Origin: an uncultured Dehalococcoidia bacterium
Lineage (GTDB): Bacteria; Chloroflexota; Dehalococcoidia; Bin125
Length of the DNA: 64,000 nucleotides
NCBI GenBank assembly: GCA_958295515.1
Contig: CATQGW010000001.1
Location: forward strand, 310,001 to 374,000
Direction: 5' to 3'
In this document: one piece after another, positions 43,062 to 53,489 of the stretch
Position numbering within the stretch: the first letter of the stretch is position 1
How the letters are laid out: the number at the start of each line of letters is the position of its first letter
The notes under the pieces: model-generated
Database searches by the model: none
Told to the model about the DNA's origin: nothing
The model's input: the letters and a program-made list of their open reading frames with translations, nothing else
Position numbers and translations under genes: made by a program

Positions 43062-43757
43062 ATGGCAGCACGCAAGCAAAAGGACGAGGCCCAGCCGCGC
43101 CCGCCGCGCTCCGACAAGCCCGGCCGCATCCTCGCCTTCCTCCGCGAGTTCATGGGCGAAAACGGCTACCCCCCCTCGGTGCGCGACGTGGTGAACGGCT
43201 GCGGCCTCTCCTCCACCTCCGTCGCCGATTACAACCTGCGCATCCTCGAACGCCAGGGGCACATCCGCCGCGACCCCGAGCGGGCGCGGACGATCGTGCT
43301 GGCCGAGCCGCTCGGCGAACCTGCCCCGGCGTTGGCCGCCGTCGAACCGCTGGCCGTGCCGCTGCTCGGCGCGATCGCCGCCGGCACCCGCATTGTCGCC
43401 CCCGAGGGCAACGACGCCGCACACGCCGACGAACACCTGCAAGTCACGCCCGACATGCTGGGCGGGCGCGATCCGGCCAACCTCTTCGCCGTGACCGTGC
43501 GCGGCGACTCGATGATCGACGCCCTGATCGCCGACGGCGACACGGTGATCTTCGAGCACACCCAGGTGGTCGAGAACGGTCAGATGGGCGCGTTCTGGCT
43601 GCGCGAAGAGAACATCAGCACGCTCAAGCGCTTCTACCGCGACGGCGGCAAGGTGCGGCTGCAACCCGAGAACCCCGACATGGAGCCGATCTTCACCGCC
43701 CCCGACAACCTCGAAATCCAGGGCCGCGTGGTCTCGATCCTGCGCCAGCCCAACTGA
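43062..43757 (+). CDS. lexA: LexA repressor
   Basis: SOS-response repressor with self-cleavage activity, 231 residues. The winged-helix domain (residues 20-80) includes RILAFLREFMGENGYPPSVRD landmarks FLREFMGENGYPPS and STSVADYNLRILE. The cleavage site is A107-G108 (AIAAGTR), and the catalytic dyad is S150 (VRGDSM) and K189 (STLKRF). An N-terminal basic tail of about 20 residues precedes the HTH. ATG with a GGGAG site. The N4-spaced operator upstream is consistent with this HTH type. Confidence 0.95.
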   Translation: MAARKQKDEAQPRPPRSDKPGRILAFLREFMGENGYPPSVRDVVNGCGLSSTSVADYNLRILERQGHIRRDPERARTIVLAEPLGEPAPALAAVEPLAVPLLGAIAAGTRIVAPEGNDAAHADEHLQVTPDMLGGRDPANLFAVTVRGDSMIDALIADGDTVIFEHTQVVENGQMGAFWLREENISTLKRFYRDGGKVRLQPENPDMEPIFTAPDNLEIQGRVVSILRQPN

Positions 43758-43849
43758 GCCGCGCGCAGTCGGAACGGCGCAGCCGTTCCTATACTGCTTC
43801 CGTGTAGCCGGCGGCGCGCCAGGCGCGCCCCGCCCGTGGACGGAACGCC

Positions 43850-44845
43850 GTGCCGCCCGTACTCAGCATCGAGGACCTGAGCGTCGAGTACCGCACCCGC
43901 GAGGGGCCAATCCGCGCCCTGCGCCACGCCACCCTGAGCCTCGAACGCGGCCAAATCCTCGCCCTCGTCGGCGAGAGCGGCTCCGGCAAAACCACGCTCG
44001 GACTGAGCATTCTGCGCATCCTGCCGCGCTCCGCCTCGATCACCTCCGGGCGCGTGCTCTATCAACGCCGCGACATCGGCGAACTCAGCCGCGACGAACT
44101 CCAGCAAATCCGCGGCGACCAGATTTCGATGATCTTCCAGGACCCCATCGCCGGGCTGAACCCGATCATCTCCGTCGGCGACCAGGTGCAGGAGGTGATC
44201 ACCTCCCACCGCCCCGTCGAGAAGCGCGAGGCCCGCGAGCTGGCGCTCGACGCGCTGGCGCAGATGCGCCTGCCCGACCCCGCGCGCATCGCCAAAGCCT
44301 TCCCCGGCGAACTCTCCGGCGGCATGTGCCAGCGCATCATGATCGCCATCGCCACCGCGCTCGACCCCCAAATCCTGATCGCCGACGAACCCACCTCCTC
44401 GCTCGACGTGACCGTGCAGGCGCAAATCCTCTACGAACTGGAGCGTCTGCGCGACGAACGCGGCACCGCAATCCTGCTCATCACCCACGACATGGGCGTC
44501 GTCGCCCAGATCGCCGAGCGGGTGGCGGTGGTCTACGCCGGCGCGATCGCCGAAATCGACGAGATCAGGCCGCTCTTCCGCACCCCCCGCCACCCCTACA
44601 CCTGGTCCCTGCTCGACACCCTGCCCCGCCTCGACCGCCGCCGCATCTCGCGCCTCCCGCAAATCCCCGGAGCCCCGCCCGACCTCGCCGACATCGGCGA
44701 GCACTGCCCCTTCCTCCCGCGCTGCCCCAAAGCCCTCACCCGCTGCCGCGAAGACGAAGAGCCGCAGCTGCTCTCCCTGTCCGACAGCAGCGCACATCAC
44801 GCCGTAGCCTGCTACAACCCCGTCGAAGCAATCCCAAGCACCTAA
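43850..44845 (+). CDS. Peptide ABC transporter ATP-binding protein, DppD/OppD type
   Basis: A 331-residue ATPase. Walker A GESGSGKTT is at residues 41-49, the signature LSGGMCQR (usual LSGGMRQR), Walker B ILIADEPTSSLD and the H-loop THDMG. The C-terminal oligopeptide-type motif has CPFLPRCPKALTRC. A GTG start follows a weak GGAACG. It stands without permease genes. It could serve the DppBC operon at 10-14 kb or the partial system at the left edge; no partner ATPase (DppF) is seen. Confidence 0.9.
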   Translation: MPPVLSIEDLSVEYRTREGPIRALRHATLSLERGQILALVGESGSGKTTLGLSILRILPRSASITSGRVLYQRRDIGELSRDELQQIRGDQISMIFQDPIAGLNPIISVGDQVQEVITSHRPVEKREARELALDALAQMRLPDPARIAKAFPGELSGGMCQRIMIAIATALDPQILIADEPTSSLDVTVQAQILYELERLRDERGTAILLITHDMGVVAQIAERVAVVYAGAIAEIDEIRPLFRTPRHPYTWSLLDTLPRLDRRRISRLPQIPGAPPDLADIGEHCPFLPRCPKALTRCREDEEPQLLSLSDSSAHHAVACYNPVEAIPST

Positions 44846-44894
44846 CACCAGCGCGCAGAACCTCCCAGACCCCATCACCCCCACCCCCGTATCC

Positions 44895-44967
44895 CGTCAT
44901 TCCCGCCCCCACATTCCGTCATTCCCGCCCCCGAGCGGGAATCTCCCCGCCCAACCTCCAAAGCCCT
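44895..44967. repeat. Hairpin repeat family A copy
   Basis: A half copy CGTCATTCCCGCC (44895) and then a full copy GTCATTCCCGCC...GAGCGGGAATC (44918-44943) with the shared core CCCAACCTCCAAAGCC. It sits between the ATPase and holA genes and ends a few bases from the holA stop. Confidence 0.8.
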
Positions 44968-44973
44968 CGCCCG

Positions 44974-45954
44974 CTACGCCGCGCCCGCAAGATCAGCCAC
45001 CAGCAGCTCCACCGCGAGGTCGTCAGTCAACCCCCCTTCATCGCGGCGGTAGGCGATGATCGCCGCGTCGGCTTCGAGGATGCGCTCCAGCGCCCGATCG
45101 GCCTGCTCAGGGCGATAGGCGCGGGCCTGGTTGTGGACGCGGCGGGCCAGCCACGGCGGCGAGCCCAGCGCCTCCGCGATCTCCGCCTGCCCGCCGCCCT
45201 GCTCGACGATCTCGCTCGCGATCACGATCTGGCGGTACTGGCGCGCCAGCATATGCAGAATGCGCGGCGAGTCCTCGCCCGAGCCGCGCACCGCGTCGAG
45301 CGCCTGCATCGCATCGGCCAGACGGCGTTCGGCCACGGCGTCGAGCAGATCGAAAATACGCACGTTGCGGCGGCGCGGCACGAGCATGTCGATGATCTCC
45401 TCGTCGACGTTCGCGCCCTCCGCGTAAAGCTCGATCTTCTCAACCGCGCCGTTCAGCGCGCCGCGGTCGCCGGCCGCCCGCTCAACCAGCGCGTTGGCCG
45501 CGCCGCGAGTCAGCTGCAGGCCGCGCTCGCGCACCTGCCCGCGCAGCCACTGCAACGCCTCCTCGCCGCGCAGCGGAGCGAACTCGCGCACCTCCCCGGC
45601 GGCCGCAATCTGCGCGCGAATCGGATTGCGCGCCGGCGTCGCATCGTCGGTGAAGACAAGCAGCGTGCTGGGCGGCACTTCGCCGAGCAGCTCCGCCAGC
45701 CCCTCCCACTCGCCCAACCCGCGCCGCCCGCCGCGCTGAAAGCGCGCGCACAGCCCATCCACCCGCACCAGCCGCCACTCGCCCAGAAACGGCGCCGCCC
45801 CCACCGCGCGGCGCAAGTCGTCAAGCCGCAGCCGAGCCGCCTCAAACCGCACCGTGTTGTTGCCCAAACTCCCATCCCCGTCATACCGCCGCCGCAACTC
45901 CACCAACGCCTCAGTACGCGCAAACCGATCATCCCCACAAAGCAGCAGAATCAT
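44974..45954 (-). CDS. holA: DNA polymerase III delta subunit
   Basis: Clamp-loader delta subunit, 326 residues, which opens the beta clamp. MILLLCGDDRFARTEALVELRRR is the typical start (landmark CGDDRFARTEAL), with VRVDGL, RGAANALVERAAGDRGALNGAVEKIELYAEG (landmarks ERAAGDRGALNG and KIELY) and MLARQYRQIVIASEI. The ATG at 45954 is chosen on family alignment; the frame is open 25 codons further. Located just downstream of dnaN on the same strand, separated by a perfect palindrome. Confidence 0.88.
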   Translation of the reverse strand: MILLLCGDDRFARTEALVELRRRYDGDGSLGNNTVRFEAARLRLDDLRRAVGAAPFLGEWRLVRVDGLCARFQRGGRRGLGEWEGLAELLGEVPPSTLLVFTDDATPARNPIRAQIAAAGEVREFAPLRGEEALQWLRGQVRERGLQLTRGAANALVERAAGDRGALNGAVEKIELYAEGANVDEEIIDMLVPRRRNVRIFDLLDAVAERRLADAMQALDAVRGSGEDSPRILHMLARQYRQIVIASEIVEQGGGQAEIAEALGSPPWLARRVHNQARAYRPEQADRALERILEADAAIIAYRRDEGGLTDDLAVELLVADLAGAA

Positions 45955-46040
45955 GGCGATCCAGTGTCGCGCCTGTGACGCCCTCGCGCTCCTGAGTGTA
46001 GATATCCACCGGGCAAACAGACAGGACACCTCAAAGGGGC

Positions 46041-46080
46041 ATCCCGAAGATTGCAGCTAGCTGCAATCTTCGGGATGCAT
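46041..46080. repeat. Perfect 40-bp palindrome between dnaN and holA
   Basis: The arms are GCATCCCGAAGATTGCAGCT (46041-46060) and its exact reverse complement (46061-46080), without a spacer. As RNA it would form a very strong hairpin in the dnaN-holA transcript. No T-tract follows on either side, so it is not a standard intrinsic terminator. Short ACAGGA/TCCTGT segments outside it may extend pairing with bulges. Confidence 0.95.
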
Positions 46081-46120
46081 CTTCCTGTTAAAGGTGGGGA
46101 ATGCGAAGAGAGGCCGTCCT

Positions 46121-47263
46121 CTAGCTGTCTTCCCACTGGACGAACATCGGCATCAGCACGTGGACGTAGTTGTCGCGGCCCACCACCCGGAAGACGCCGG
46201 GATTCGAGGGGCCGCTCGTCTCCATCGCGATCTCGGCCGGGCCCGAGGCGACCTGCAGCGCTTCCTGGAGGTAGCGCACGTTGTAGGCGATCCGCGAGTC
46301 CTCGCCCTCGACCGACGCCCCCACCTCGCCGCGGTGAGCGCCCAGCTCGTCGGCCCGCGCGGTCAGTGTGATGCCCCGCTCCTCCTCGCCGCCGTGGAAG
46401 CGCAGCCGCACGATCCCGCTGCTCTCGCGCGCGAACACCGCCGCGCTGCGCACGCTCTGCTGCAGCGTGTCGCCGAGCAGCACCACGCGCGTCTGGTATT
46501 CCGACGGAATCAGCTGGTCGTAGGTCGGATAGTTGCCCTGGATCAACTGCGCCGTCAGCTGCGTCGTAGGCAGGTGGAAGCGCACATAGCTGCGGTCGCT
46601 GTGCAGGTAGAGGTCGACCGTGCTGTCGGAGTCCGAGAGCAGCCGCTCCAGCTCGCGCAGCGCGCGCGCCGGAACCGTGATCTCCAGCTGCTCGCTCAGC
46701 TCCGAGGCGACCTGCATGTCGTAGACCGCCAGGCGGAAGCCGTCCGCCGCGGCGAGGGTCATCTGCGTCCCGTTGAAGGTGAAATGCACCCCGGTCAGCA
46801 CCGGACGCCCGTCGTCGCTGGCGGCTGCGAAGACGACATGCTTCAACGCATCGCGGAGCTCGGAAGCGACGATCTTGATCGTGTCACCGTCGCTCTGGTC
46901 CGGGATGTGCGGGTACGAGTCCGCGCTCATCCCGTGGATGCTGCTCTCGTTCGCGTCGCTGGCGCGGATCTGCACCACCTGCGAGTCGGCAGCGACCGAA
47001 AGCTCGACATCGCCGCCGTCGAGCGAAGAGACCAGGTCATGCAGGAAGCGGTGGGGCACCGTGATCGCGCCGGTCTCCGCGATGCTCGCGTCGATCTGCG
47101 CGATCAGCGCGATCTCCGTGTCCGTCGCCGTCAGCCGCACCCCATCCTCGGCGACCAACATATGGACATGGCGCAGCTGGTCGAGGCTGTGCCGGGCGGC
47201 GACGGCGTGGCTGACAATCGAGAGGCCGCGCTCAAGCGCGGTCTGGCTGGTCTGGATGCGCAT
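46121..47263 (-). CDS. dnaN: DNA polymerase III beta sliding clamp
   Basis: Ring-shaped processivity factor, 380 residues, with three clamp domains. It starts MRIQTSQTALERGLSIVSHAV and has landmarks PVLTGVHFTFN, AADGFRLAVYD, ARALRELERLL, NYPTYDQLIP and the C-terminal VLMPMFVQ. Length is typical. dnaA is not adjacent in this window. A short palindrome lies 36 bases upstream of the ATG. Confidence 0.95.
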   Translation of the reverse strand: MRIQTSQTALERGLSIVSHAVAARHSLDQLRHVHMLVAEDGVRLTATDTEIALIAQIDASIAETGAITVPHRFLHDLVSSLDGGDVELSVAADSQVVQIRASDANESSIHGMSADSYPHIPDQSDGDTIKIVASELRDALKHVVFAAASDDGRPVLTGVHFTFNGTQMTLAAADGFRLAVYDMQVASELSEQLEITVPARALRELERLLSDSDSTVDLYLHSDRSYVRFHLPTTQLTAQLIQGNYPTYDQLIPSEYQTRVVLLGDTLQQSVRSAAVFARESSGIVRLRFHGGEEERGITLTARADELGAHRGEVGASVEGEDSRIAYNVRYLQEALQVASGPAEIAMETSGPSNPGVFRVVGRDNYVHVLMPMFVQWEDS

Positions 47264-47298
47264 CTCAGTGCTCCCCTTTCGGCAGACAATCAGCCGGC

Positions 47299-47313
47299 AG
47301 TGATCTGATCACT
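47299..47313. promoter_or_regulatory. Palindromic site upstream of dnaN
   Basis: AGTGATC-T-GATCACT, a perfect 7-base palindrome with a central T, lying 36 bases before the dnaN ATG (minus strand). Its position and symmetry suggest an operator for a dimeric regulator, which is not identified. Confidence 0.5.
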
Positions 47314-47440
47314 TGCCTATGCGATATCCCATACCGAAAGCTTAACCGCACGCAACCCCACAGATCACAACCCACGCTGGCATAAGCAATCCGCGGTGGA
47401 AACTGTGGAATGTGCAGCGCCGGTTCTTCCTGTCCTCCTC

Positions 47441-47526
47441 CGTCATTCCCGCCCCCGAGCGGGAATCCCGTCGCGGGACCTTCGGAGGTCGGACAGAGAG
47501 ATTCCCGCTCAAGGCGGGAATGACGA
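47441..47526. repeat. Hairpin repeat family A, two-ended element
   Basis: Left end CGTCATTCCCGCC...GAGCGGGAATC and right end GATTCCCGCTCAAGGCGGGA continuing into ATGACG, in inverted orientation. A small internal palindrome (ACCTTCGGAGGT) lies between. The right end reaches into the 3' end of the HAD gene and contains its stop codon. Confidence 0.85.
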
Positions 47527-48330
47527 CGACGGCGCAGCGGATGGAAGCACTTCGAGAATGCCGCGCAGATCCGGTTGGGTCCAGGTAGCGCGGAAACGCA
47601 GCGCTCGCTCGCGCTCAGGGTCGGGGTAGCGGCGCACGTGATAGACCGGCAGGCCCGAATGATTCGCCCCGTTCACATCCGCGTAGGGGCTGTCGCCGAC
47701 GTAGAGAATCGCTTCGGGCGGCAGCTCAAGCAGCTCGCAGAGCTGCTGGAAGAACGGGCGGCGCGGCTTGTAGGATTCCGCAGCCTCCGAAGAGAGCACC
47801 ACCTCGGCCTCAATCCCGGCCGCCGCCAGCGCCGGGCGCAGGTGCCCTTCGTCGGCGTTGCTGGCGATCGCCACGCGATAGCCGCGCGCGCGCAGCGCGT
47901 CGAGCACCCCGGCGACCTCCGAATAGGCCGGCACCGCGCACATGTGATCCCAGAGATGTTGAAAGGCCGTCTCGGGCGGGATCACATCAACCGAGCGCGT
48001 CTCGAAGGCGCGCGCGAAGTGGCGCGGCCAGGTCTCGGAAAAGGGGCGGAAGGCCGGCTCGGGACCGTCGACACTCCCGTCGCGCACCAACCTCTCCGAT
48101 TCGGCCAACGCGCGCGAGGCGTCGAGCCAGGCCTGCCAGACCTCCTCGCCGCTGGTGTGAACGACCCCATGGTTGACCAGCATCTCGTGAATCAGCTCGG
48201 CGAAGTGGCGCTCTTCGAGCTGCAACAGGGTGCCGTAGCAGTCAAAGGCGACGGCGCGCACCGAATCGGCGGCGCGCTCGGCGCTCACGACCGGCGGAGC
48301 CGGCTCGGCGGGTCGGCTGTTCTCGCTCAC
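47509..48330 (-). CDS. HAD superfamily hydrolase
   Basis: Haloacid dehalogenase-type phosphatase of 273 residues. Motif I is VAFDCYGTLLQLE (nucleophile Asp), motif II IASNADEGHLRPAL, motif III near SYKPRRPFF and motif IV LYVGDSPYADVNGAN. A helical cap lies between motifs I and II. The final residues (about PSSSFPP) and the stop codon are within a hairpin repeat, so the C-terminus was altered by its insertion. Last gene of the heme operon (8 bases after hemB starts to end). Confidence 0.85.
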   Translation of the reverse strand: MSENSRPAEPAPPVVSAERAADSVRAVAFDCYGTLLQLEERHFAELIHEMLVNHGVVHTSGEEVWQAWLDASRALAESERLVRDGSVDGPEPAFRPFSETWPRHFARAFETRSVDVIPPETAFQHLWDHMCAVPAYSEVAGVLDALRARGYRVAIASNADEGHLRPALAAAGIEAEVVLSSEAAESYKPRRPFFQQLCELLELPPEAILYVGDSPYADVNGANHSGLPVYHVRRYPDPERERALRFRATWTQPDLRGILEVLPSAAPSSSFPP

Positions 48331-48337
48331 GGGCGGC

Positions 48338-49348
48338 TCACGAGCTGCGGCGCGCCAGCCAGCGCGCGGCCTCTTTGGCGTGATACGTGAGGATCAGATC
48401 AGCCCCGGCGCGGCGGATGCCGATCAAAATTTCCAGCACGATGCGCTCCTCGTCGAGCCAGCCCTGCGCGGCCGCGGCTTTGACCATCGCATACTCGCCG
48501 CTCACGTTGTAGGCCGCCAGCGGGACATCGACGCGCTCCCGCGCTTCCCGCACCAGATCGAGCCAGGCCAGCGCCGGCTTGACCATCACCATATCCGCGC
48601 CCTCCGCCAAATCGCGCTCAATCGCCCGCAGCGCCTCGCGGCCGTTGGCCGGATCCAGCTGATACGCACGGCGATCGCCGAATGCCGGCGCAGAGTCAGC
48701 GGCGTCGCGGAAGGGACCGTAAAAGGCCGAAGCGAACTTGGCCGCGTAGGCCAGCAGCGCCGTCTCCGCGAAGCCGGCGCTGTCCAGCGCCGCCCGGATC
48801 ACACCCACCCGCCCATCCATCATGTCGCTCGGCGCGATGATGTCTGCGCCCGCCTCAGCCTGACTCACAGCGGTCTGCGCGAGCAGCTCGACCGTCGCGT
48901 CGTTGATCACCGCGCCGTGCTCGTCAAGCAGCCCGCAGTGCCCGTGATCGGTGTACTCGCAGAGGCAGACATCGGTAATCACCACCAGCTCCGGCGCGGC
49001 GTCCTTCAGCTCTCGCACCGCCCGCTGCACGATCCCCTCCGCCGCCCAGGCTTCGGAGCCCTGCGCGTCTTTGTAGGCGGGCAGCCCGAAGAGCAGAATC
49101 GCCGGAACATCCAGCGAGCGCAGCTCCGCCGCTTCCCGCGCCAGCTGATCGACCGAGAGCCGCGACTGGCCGGGCATCGAAGCGATCGGCTCGCGCACGC
49201 CGCGTCCGTGCGTCACAAAGATCGGATAGATGAAATCCGTCGGCGCGAGCCGCGTCTCCCGCACCATCGCCCGCAGCGGCTCGCTGCGGCGCAGCCGCCG
49301 CATGCGGTGCGCGGCGGGAATCTCCAACGAACTGCGCGTCGTCGTCAT
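48338..49348 (-). CDS. hemB: Delta-aminolevulinic acid dehydratase (porphobilinogen synthase)
   Basis: Condenses two 5-aminolevulinate molecules to porphobilinogen. 336 residues. [16 protein letters not shown] near the start, [14 protein letters not shown] as the cysteine-rich zinc site, [12 protein letters not shown], and the two catalytic lysines in [19 protein letters not shown] (landmark YAAKFAS) and [12 protein letters not shown]. Three-base gap after the cobA-hemD fusion gene. Confidence 0.96.
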   Translation of the reverse strand: MTTTRSSLEIPAAHRMRRLRRSEPLRAMVRETRLAPTDFIYPIFVTHGRGVREPIASMPGQSRLSVDQLAREAAELRSLDVPAILLFGLPAYKDAQGSEAWAAEGIVQRAVRELKDAAPELVVITDVCLCEYTDHGHCGLLDEHGAVINDATVELLAQTAVSQAEAGADIIAPSDMMDGRVGVIRAALDSAGFAETALLAYAAKFASAFYGPFRDAADSAPAFGDRRAYQLDPANGREALRAIERDLAEGADMVMVKPALAWLDLVREARERVDVPLAAYNVSGEYAMVKAAAAQGWLDEERIVLEILIGIRRAGADLILTYHAKEAARWLARRSS

Positions 49349-49351
49349 CGC

Positions 49352-50868
<1,517 letters not shown>

Positions 50869-50872
<4 letters not shown>

Positions 50873-51792
50873 CGCTCGATCTCCCCAAGCATCTCCCGCC
50901 CTCCCCGCTCCAGCAGCGCAGCGCCGACCTCGCCGCCCAGCGCCGCCGCGTCCTCCACCGGCGCGGAGCGCTGCACCTCAACGCGCCGCGCGCCGTCGAG
51001 ACTGAGCAAACGCGCCAGCAGCGTCACTTCGCCCCCCCGCGCGTGCCCCAGTGCCGCGATCGGCAGCGCGCAGCCCACGCCCAGCGCACCCAGCGCCGCC
51101 CGCTCCGCCGTCACCGCCGCGTACGTCGCCGCATCATTGCAACTCGCCAGCAGATCGAGGGCGTCCGCGTCGTCCGCGCGGCACTGCAGCGCAATCGCTC
51201 CCTGCCCCGGCGCAGGCAGCATCAGGTCGGGCGGGAGCAACTCTGTTGCGGCCTCGGCTCGCCCCAGACGAATCAACCCCGCGGTCGCCAGCAGCAGCGC
51301 ATCCACCTCGCCGTCCGCCAGCTTGCGCAGCCGCGTATCGACATTGCCGCGAATGTCGGCGGGAACCACATCCGGCCGCCGCGCCAGCAGCTGCGCCGCG
51401 CGGCGGCGGCTGCCCGTGCCCACCGTCGCGCCCGGCGGCAGGTCCGCCAGCCCGCGCCCGTCGGCCGTCGCCAGCGCGTCGCGCACATCGGCGCGGGGCA
51501 AAAAGGCCGCCAGCGGCGCGCCCGCCAACGGTGTGGAAGGCACATCCTTGGCCGAATGCACCGCCACATCGATCGCGCCGTCCAGCAGCGCCTGCTCAAT
51601 GGCGCGCACGAAGACGCCCCGCCCGCCCAGCTCGTACAGCGAACTGACGCGGTCGCGGTCGCCCTCCGATTGAATGATCACCTCGCGCGTCTCCACGCCC
51701 TGCGCGGCCAGCGCCTGCGCCACCTCCGCGGTTTGTATCCGCGCCAGCCGGCTGCCGCGCGTGCCGAGCCGCAGCACGGCGCGATCAGCCAT
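50869..51792 (-). CDS. hemC: Hydroxymethylbilane synthase (porphobilinogen deaminase)
   Basis: Polymerises four porphobilinogens to hydroxymethylbilane. 307 residues. VLRLGTRGSRLARIQTAEVA, FVRAIEQALLDGAIDVAVHSAKDVPS (landmark AVHSAKDVPS), GTGSRRRAAQLLARRPD, DIRGNVDTRL, and the cofactor-binding Cys in LGVGCALPIAALG. The ATG at 51792 overlaps the siroheme gene by 8 bases; an upstream open frame is not family-like. Confidence 0.96.
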
Positions 51793-52492
51793 GGCCGCAG
51801 GGCGCGAACAGCGCAGGCAGCGGCGGCGTCTCGCCGGCGAGCAGCGGCGCGCCGAGCCGCGCCAGCAGCAGCGCCTTCGCTTGCCCCCGCCGCCGCTGCG
51901 CCAGCAGCGCCCGCAAACGCCCGTCAATCGCCGTCTGCCAGGCCTCCGCGTCGATCGGCCGGAAGACGCCGCGTCGCCGCAGGTCGGCGCGGGTTTCCGC
52001 GATCAAATCCGCCAGCGGCGCAGTGTCTTCACTCAGGTAATCGGTCAACTCCTCGCGCACCCGCCGCGCCATCGCCGGACTGCCGCCGCCGGTTGAGATC
52101 GCCAGCGTCAGCGGACCCTCGCGCAGCACCGCCGGCAGAATGAAATCGCAATTGCCCGGATCATCCGCCGCGTTGAGCAGAATGCCGCGCGCCCGCGCCT
52201 CCGCCGAGAGCCGCGCGTTCGCCGCAGAATCGCCCTGCGCCGCCATCACCACGCTGAAACCCGCCATATCCCCCTCGCGGTACTCGCGCGCCAGATGCGC
52301 AATCTCGCCCGCCTCGCGCAGCGCCGCCAACTCCCCGTTGAGCGACGCCGCCACGACGCTGATCGCAGCTTCCGCAGCCCGCAGCCCGCGCACCTTCTCC
52401 GCCGCCAGATCGCCGCCCCCCACCACCAACACCGGCCGCCCGCGCAGATCCAGGAAGACCGGATACCAGGGCGGCGATTCGCTGCGGCTCAA
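51785..52492 (-). CDS. Precorrin-2 dehydrogenase/sirohydrochlorin ferrochelatase-type protein
   Basis: Siroheme-pathway enzyme of 235 residues like the N-terminal half of CysG or Met8p. It starts YPVFLDLRGRPVLVVGGGDLAAEKV (landmarks FLDLRGRP and VVGGGDLAAEK, the NAD-binding motif), with LNAADDPGNCDFILPA and LAISTGGGSPAMARRVREEL. It oxidises precorrin-2 and may insert iron. The start codon is a TTG overlapping the stop of the upstream glycosidase-like gene. Confidence 0.9.
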   Translation of the reverse strand: MSRSESPPWYPVFLDLRGRPVLVVGGGDLAAEKVRGLRAAEAAISVVAASLNGELAALREAGEIAHLAREYREGDMAGFSVVMAAQGDSAANARLSAEARARGILLNAADDPGNCDFILPAVLREGPLTLAISTGGGSPAMARRVREELTDYLSEDTAPLADLIAETRADLRRRGVFRPIDAEAWQTAIDGRLRALLAQRRRGQAKALLLARLGAPLLAGETPPLPALFAPCGHG

Positions 52493-53421
52493 GCGAGCTC
52501 CAGCTCAGCCAGCCCGATCCCCCGCTCGCCCTGCACGGAGTACAGCAGGTAGACGCGCTCATCGCGATCCACAAAGACGCCGGGGTCGCGCAGCTCGTTC
52601 ACCGGGTCCGGCGCCCAGCCGCGCACCGAGGGCGCGAGCGGCAGCGCCGCCCCCTCCCACTCCAACTCCGGCCGCAGCAGCTCCGCTGCCGGTCCTGCCC
52701 GCCACTCCCGCCAGTCCCCCCGCATCTCCACAGCGGAGACCAGGATCCGCTCCGGCGCATGACCAACCAGCGTCCAAAACACCCACAAGGTGTCGCCGCG
52801 CGGCAGCAACGCGCAGTGCCGCATCTCGTCATCGAACAGCTGCGGACCGTGCTCGAAACCGCCCAGCCCATCCTCCGAGCGGCACAGAATGCCCGGCATC
52901 GCCATCCCAATCCAGTCCTCCTCGCGCCGCAGCATCCGCAGGTAGGAGTTGGCCAACAGCTCCTCGCCCGACTCGAAATGCAGGCCGTCCCGCGAGCGCG
53001 CGACCCGGGTGCGCTGCCGTCCATCGGGCAGCGCGCCGTGGAAATACATCCGAATCTCGCGCCGCTCCTCGTCCACATGCACATCCGGCGAGGCGATGTG
53101 CGGATACACCCAGCCGCGCTCCACCCCCGCCGCCACGCGCGGATCGTCCGTGTGGAACTCCCCCGGCGTGTGCGGGAAGGGCGTCTGCTCCAGCTGAAGC
53201 GTGCCCGGCTCATACATCTCCCACGGACCCGCCGGCGCATCCGCGTAAGCCAGCCGGATGTAGGTTCCATGGTGGTCGGCGAAATAGAGCAGGTAGCGCC
53301 CCGGCGCGTCGGTCAGCCAGTCGGGCGCGCGGACCAGCGAAGGCCCGTTGATGTTCGCCCCCATTCGAGCGTCCAGATCGGGGCGGATGATCGGCCCGTC
53401 GCCGAGGCGGTGCGCTTGCAT
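52489..53421 (-). CDS. Five-bladed propeller, glycosidase family 43/32-like protein
   Basis: A 310-residue beta-rich protein of the glycosyl hydrolase 43/32 fold type. Motifs: PIIRPDLDARMGANINGPS at the start, GRYLLYFADHHGTYIRLA, IASPDVHVDEERREIRMYFHG (landmark SPDVHVDE) and ELRDPGVFVDRDERVYLLYS. Catalytic acids cannot be assigned securely, so activity is uncertain. The ATG at 53421 follows GGGAAG. It heads the tetrapyrrole operon through a 4-base overlap, an unexpected partner. Confidence 0.7.
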   Translation of the reverse strand: MQAHRLGDGPIIRPDLDARMGANINGPSLVRAPDWLTDAPGRYLLYFADHHGTYIRLAYADAPAGPWEMYEPGTLQLEQTPFPHTPGEFHTDDPRVAAGVERGWVYPHIASPDVHVDEERREIRMYFHGALPDGRQRTRVARSRDGLHFESGEELLANSYLRMLRREEDWIGMAMPGILCRSEDGLGGFEHGPQLFDDEMRHCALLPRGDTLWVFWTLVGHAPERILVSAVEMRGDWREWRAGPAAELLRPELEWEGAALPLAPSVRGWAPDPVNELRDPGVFVDRDERVYLLYSVQGERGIGLAELELA

Positions 53422-53489
53422 AGTCTTCCCCAAATGGTAGCGCGCGGTACGCTGATAATGCCGCCCATTTCTTGGAGAGCGCCAAGCCG

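Noticed and set aside
43850..44845. Assigning this ATPase firmly to the DppBC operon at 10-14 kb
   Set aside because: They are 29 kb apart and another partial permease lies at the window edge; partnership cannot be decided from sequence.
46041..46080. Intrinsic terminator for dnaN
   Set aside because: The stem is strong but there is no run of T on the transcript side, so it is recorded as an unexplained palindrome.
47264..47440. Replication origin beside dnaN
   Set aside because: Only weak DnaA-box-like matches (for example TGTGGAATG) were seen, no AT-rich unwinding region and no dnaA gene.
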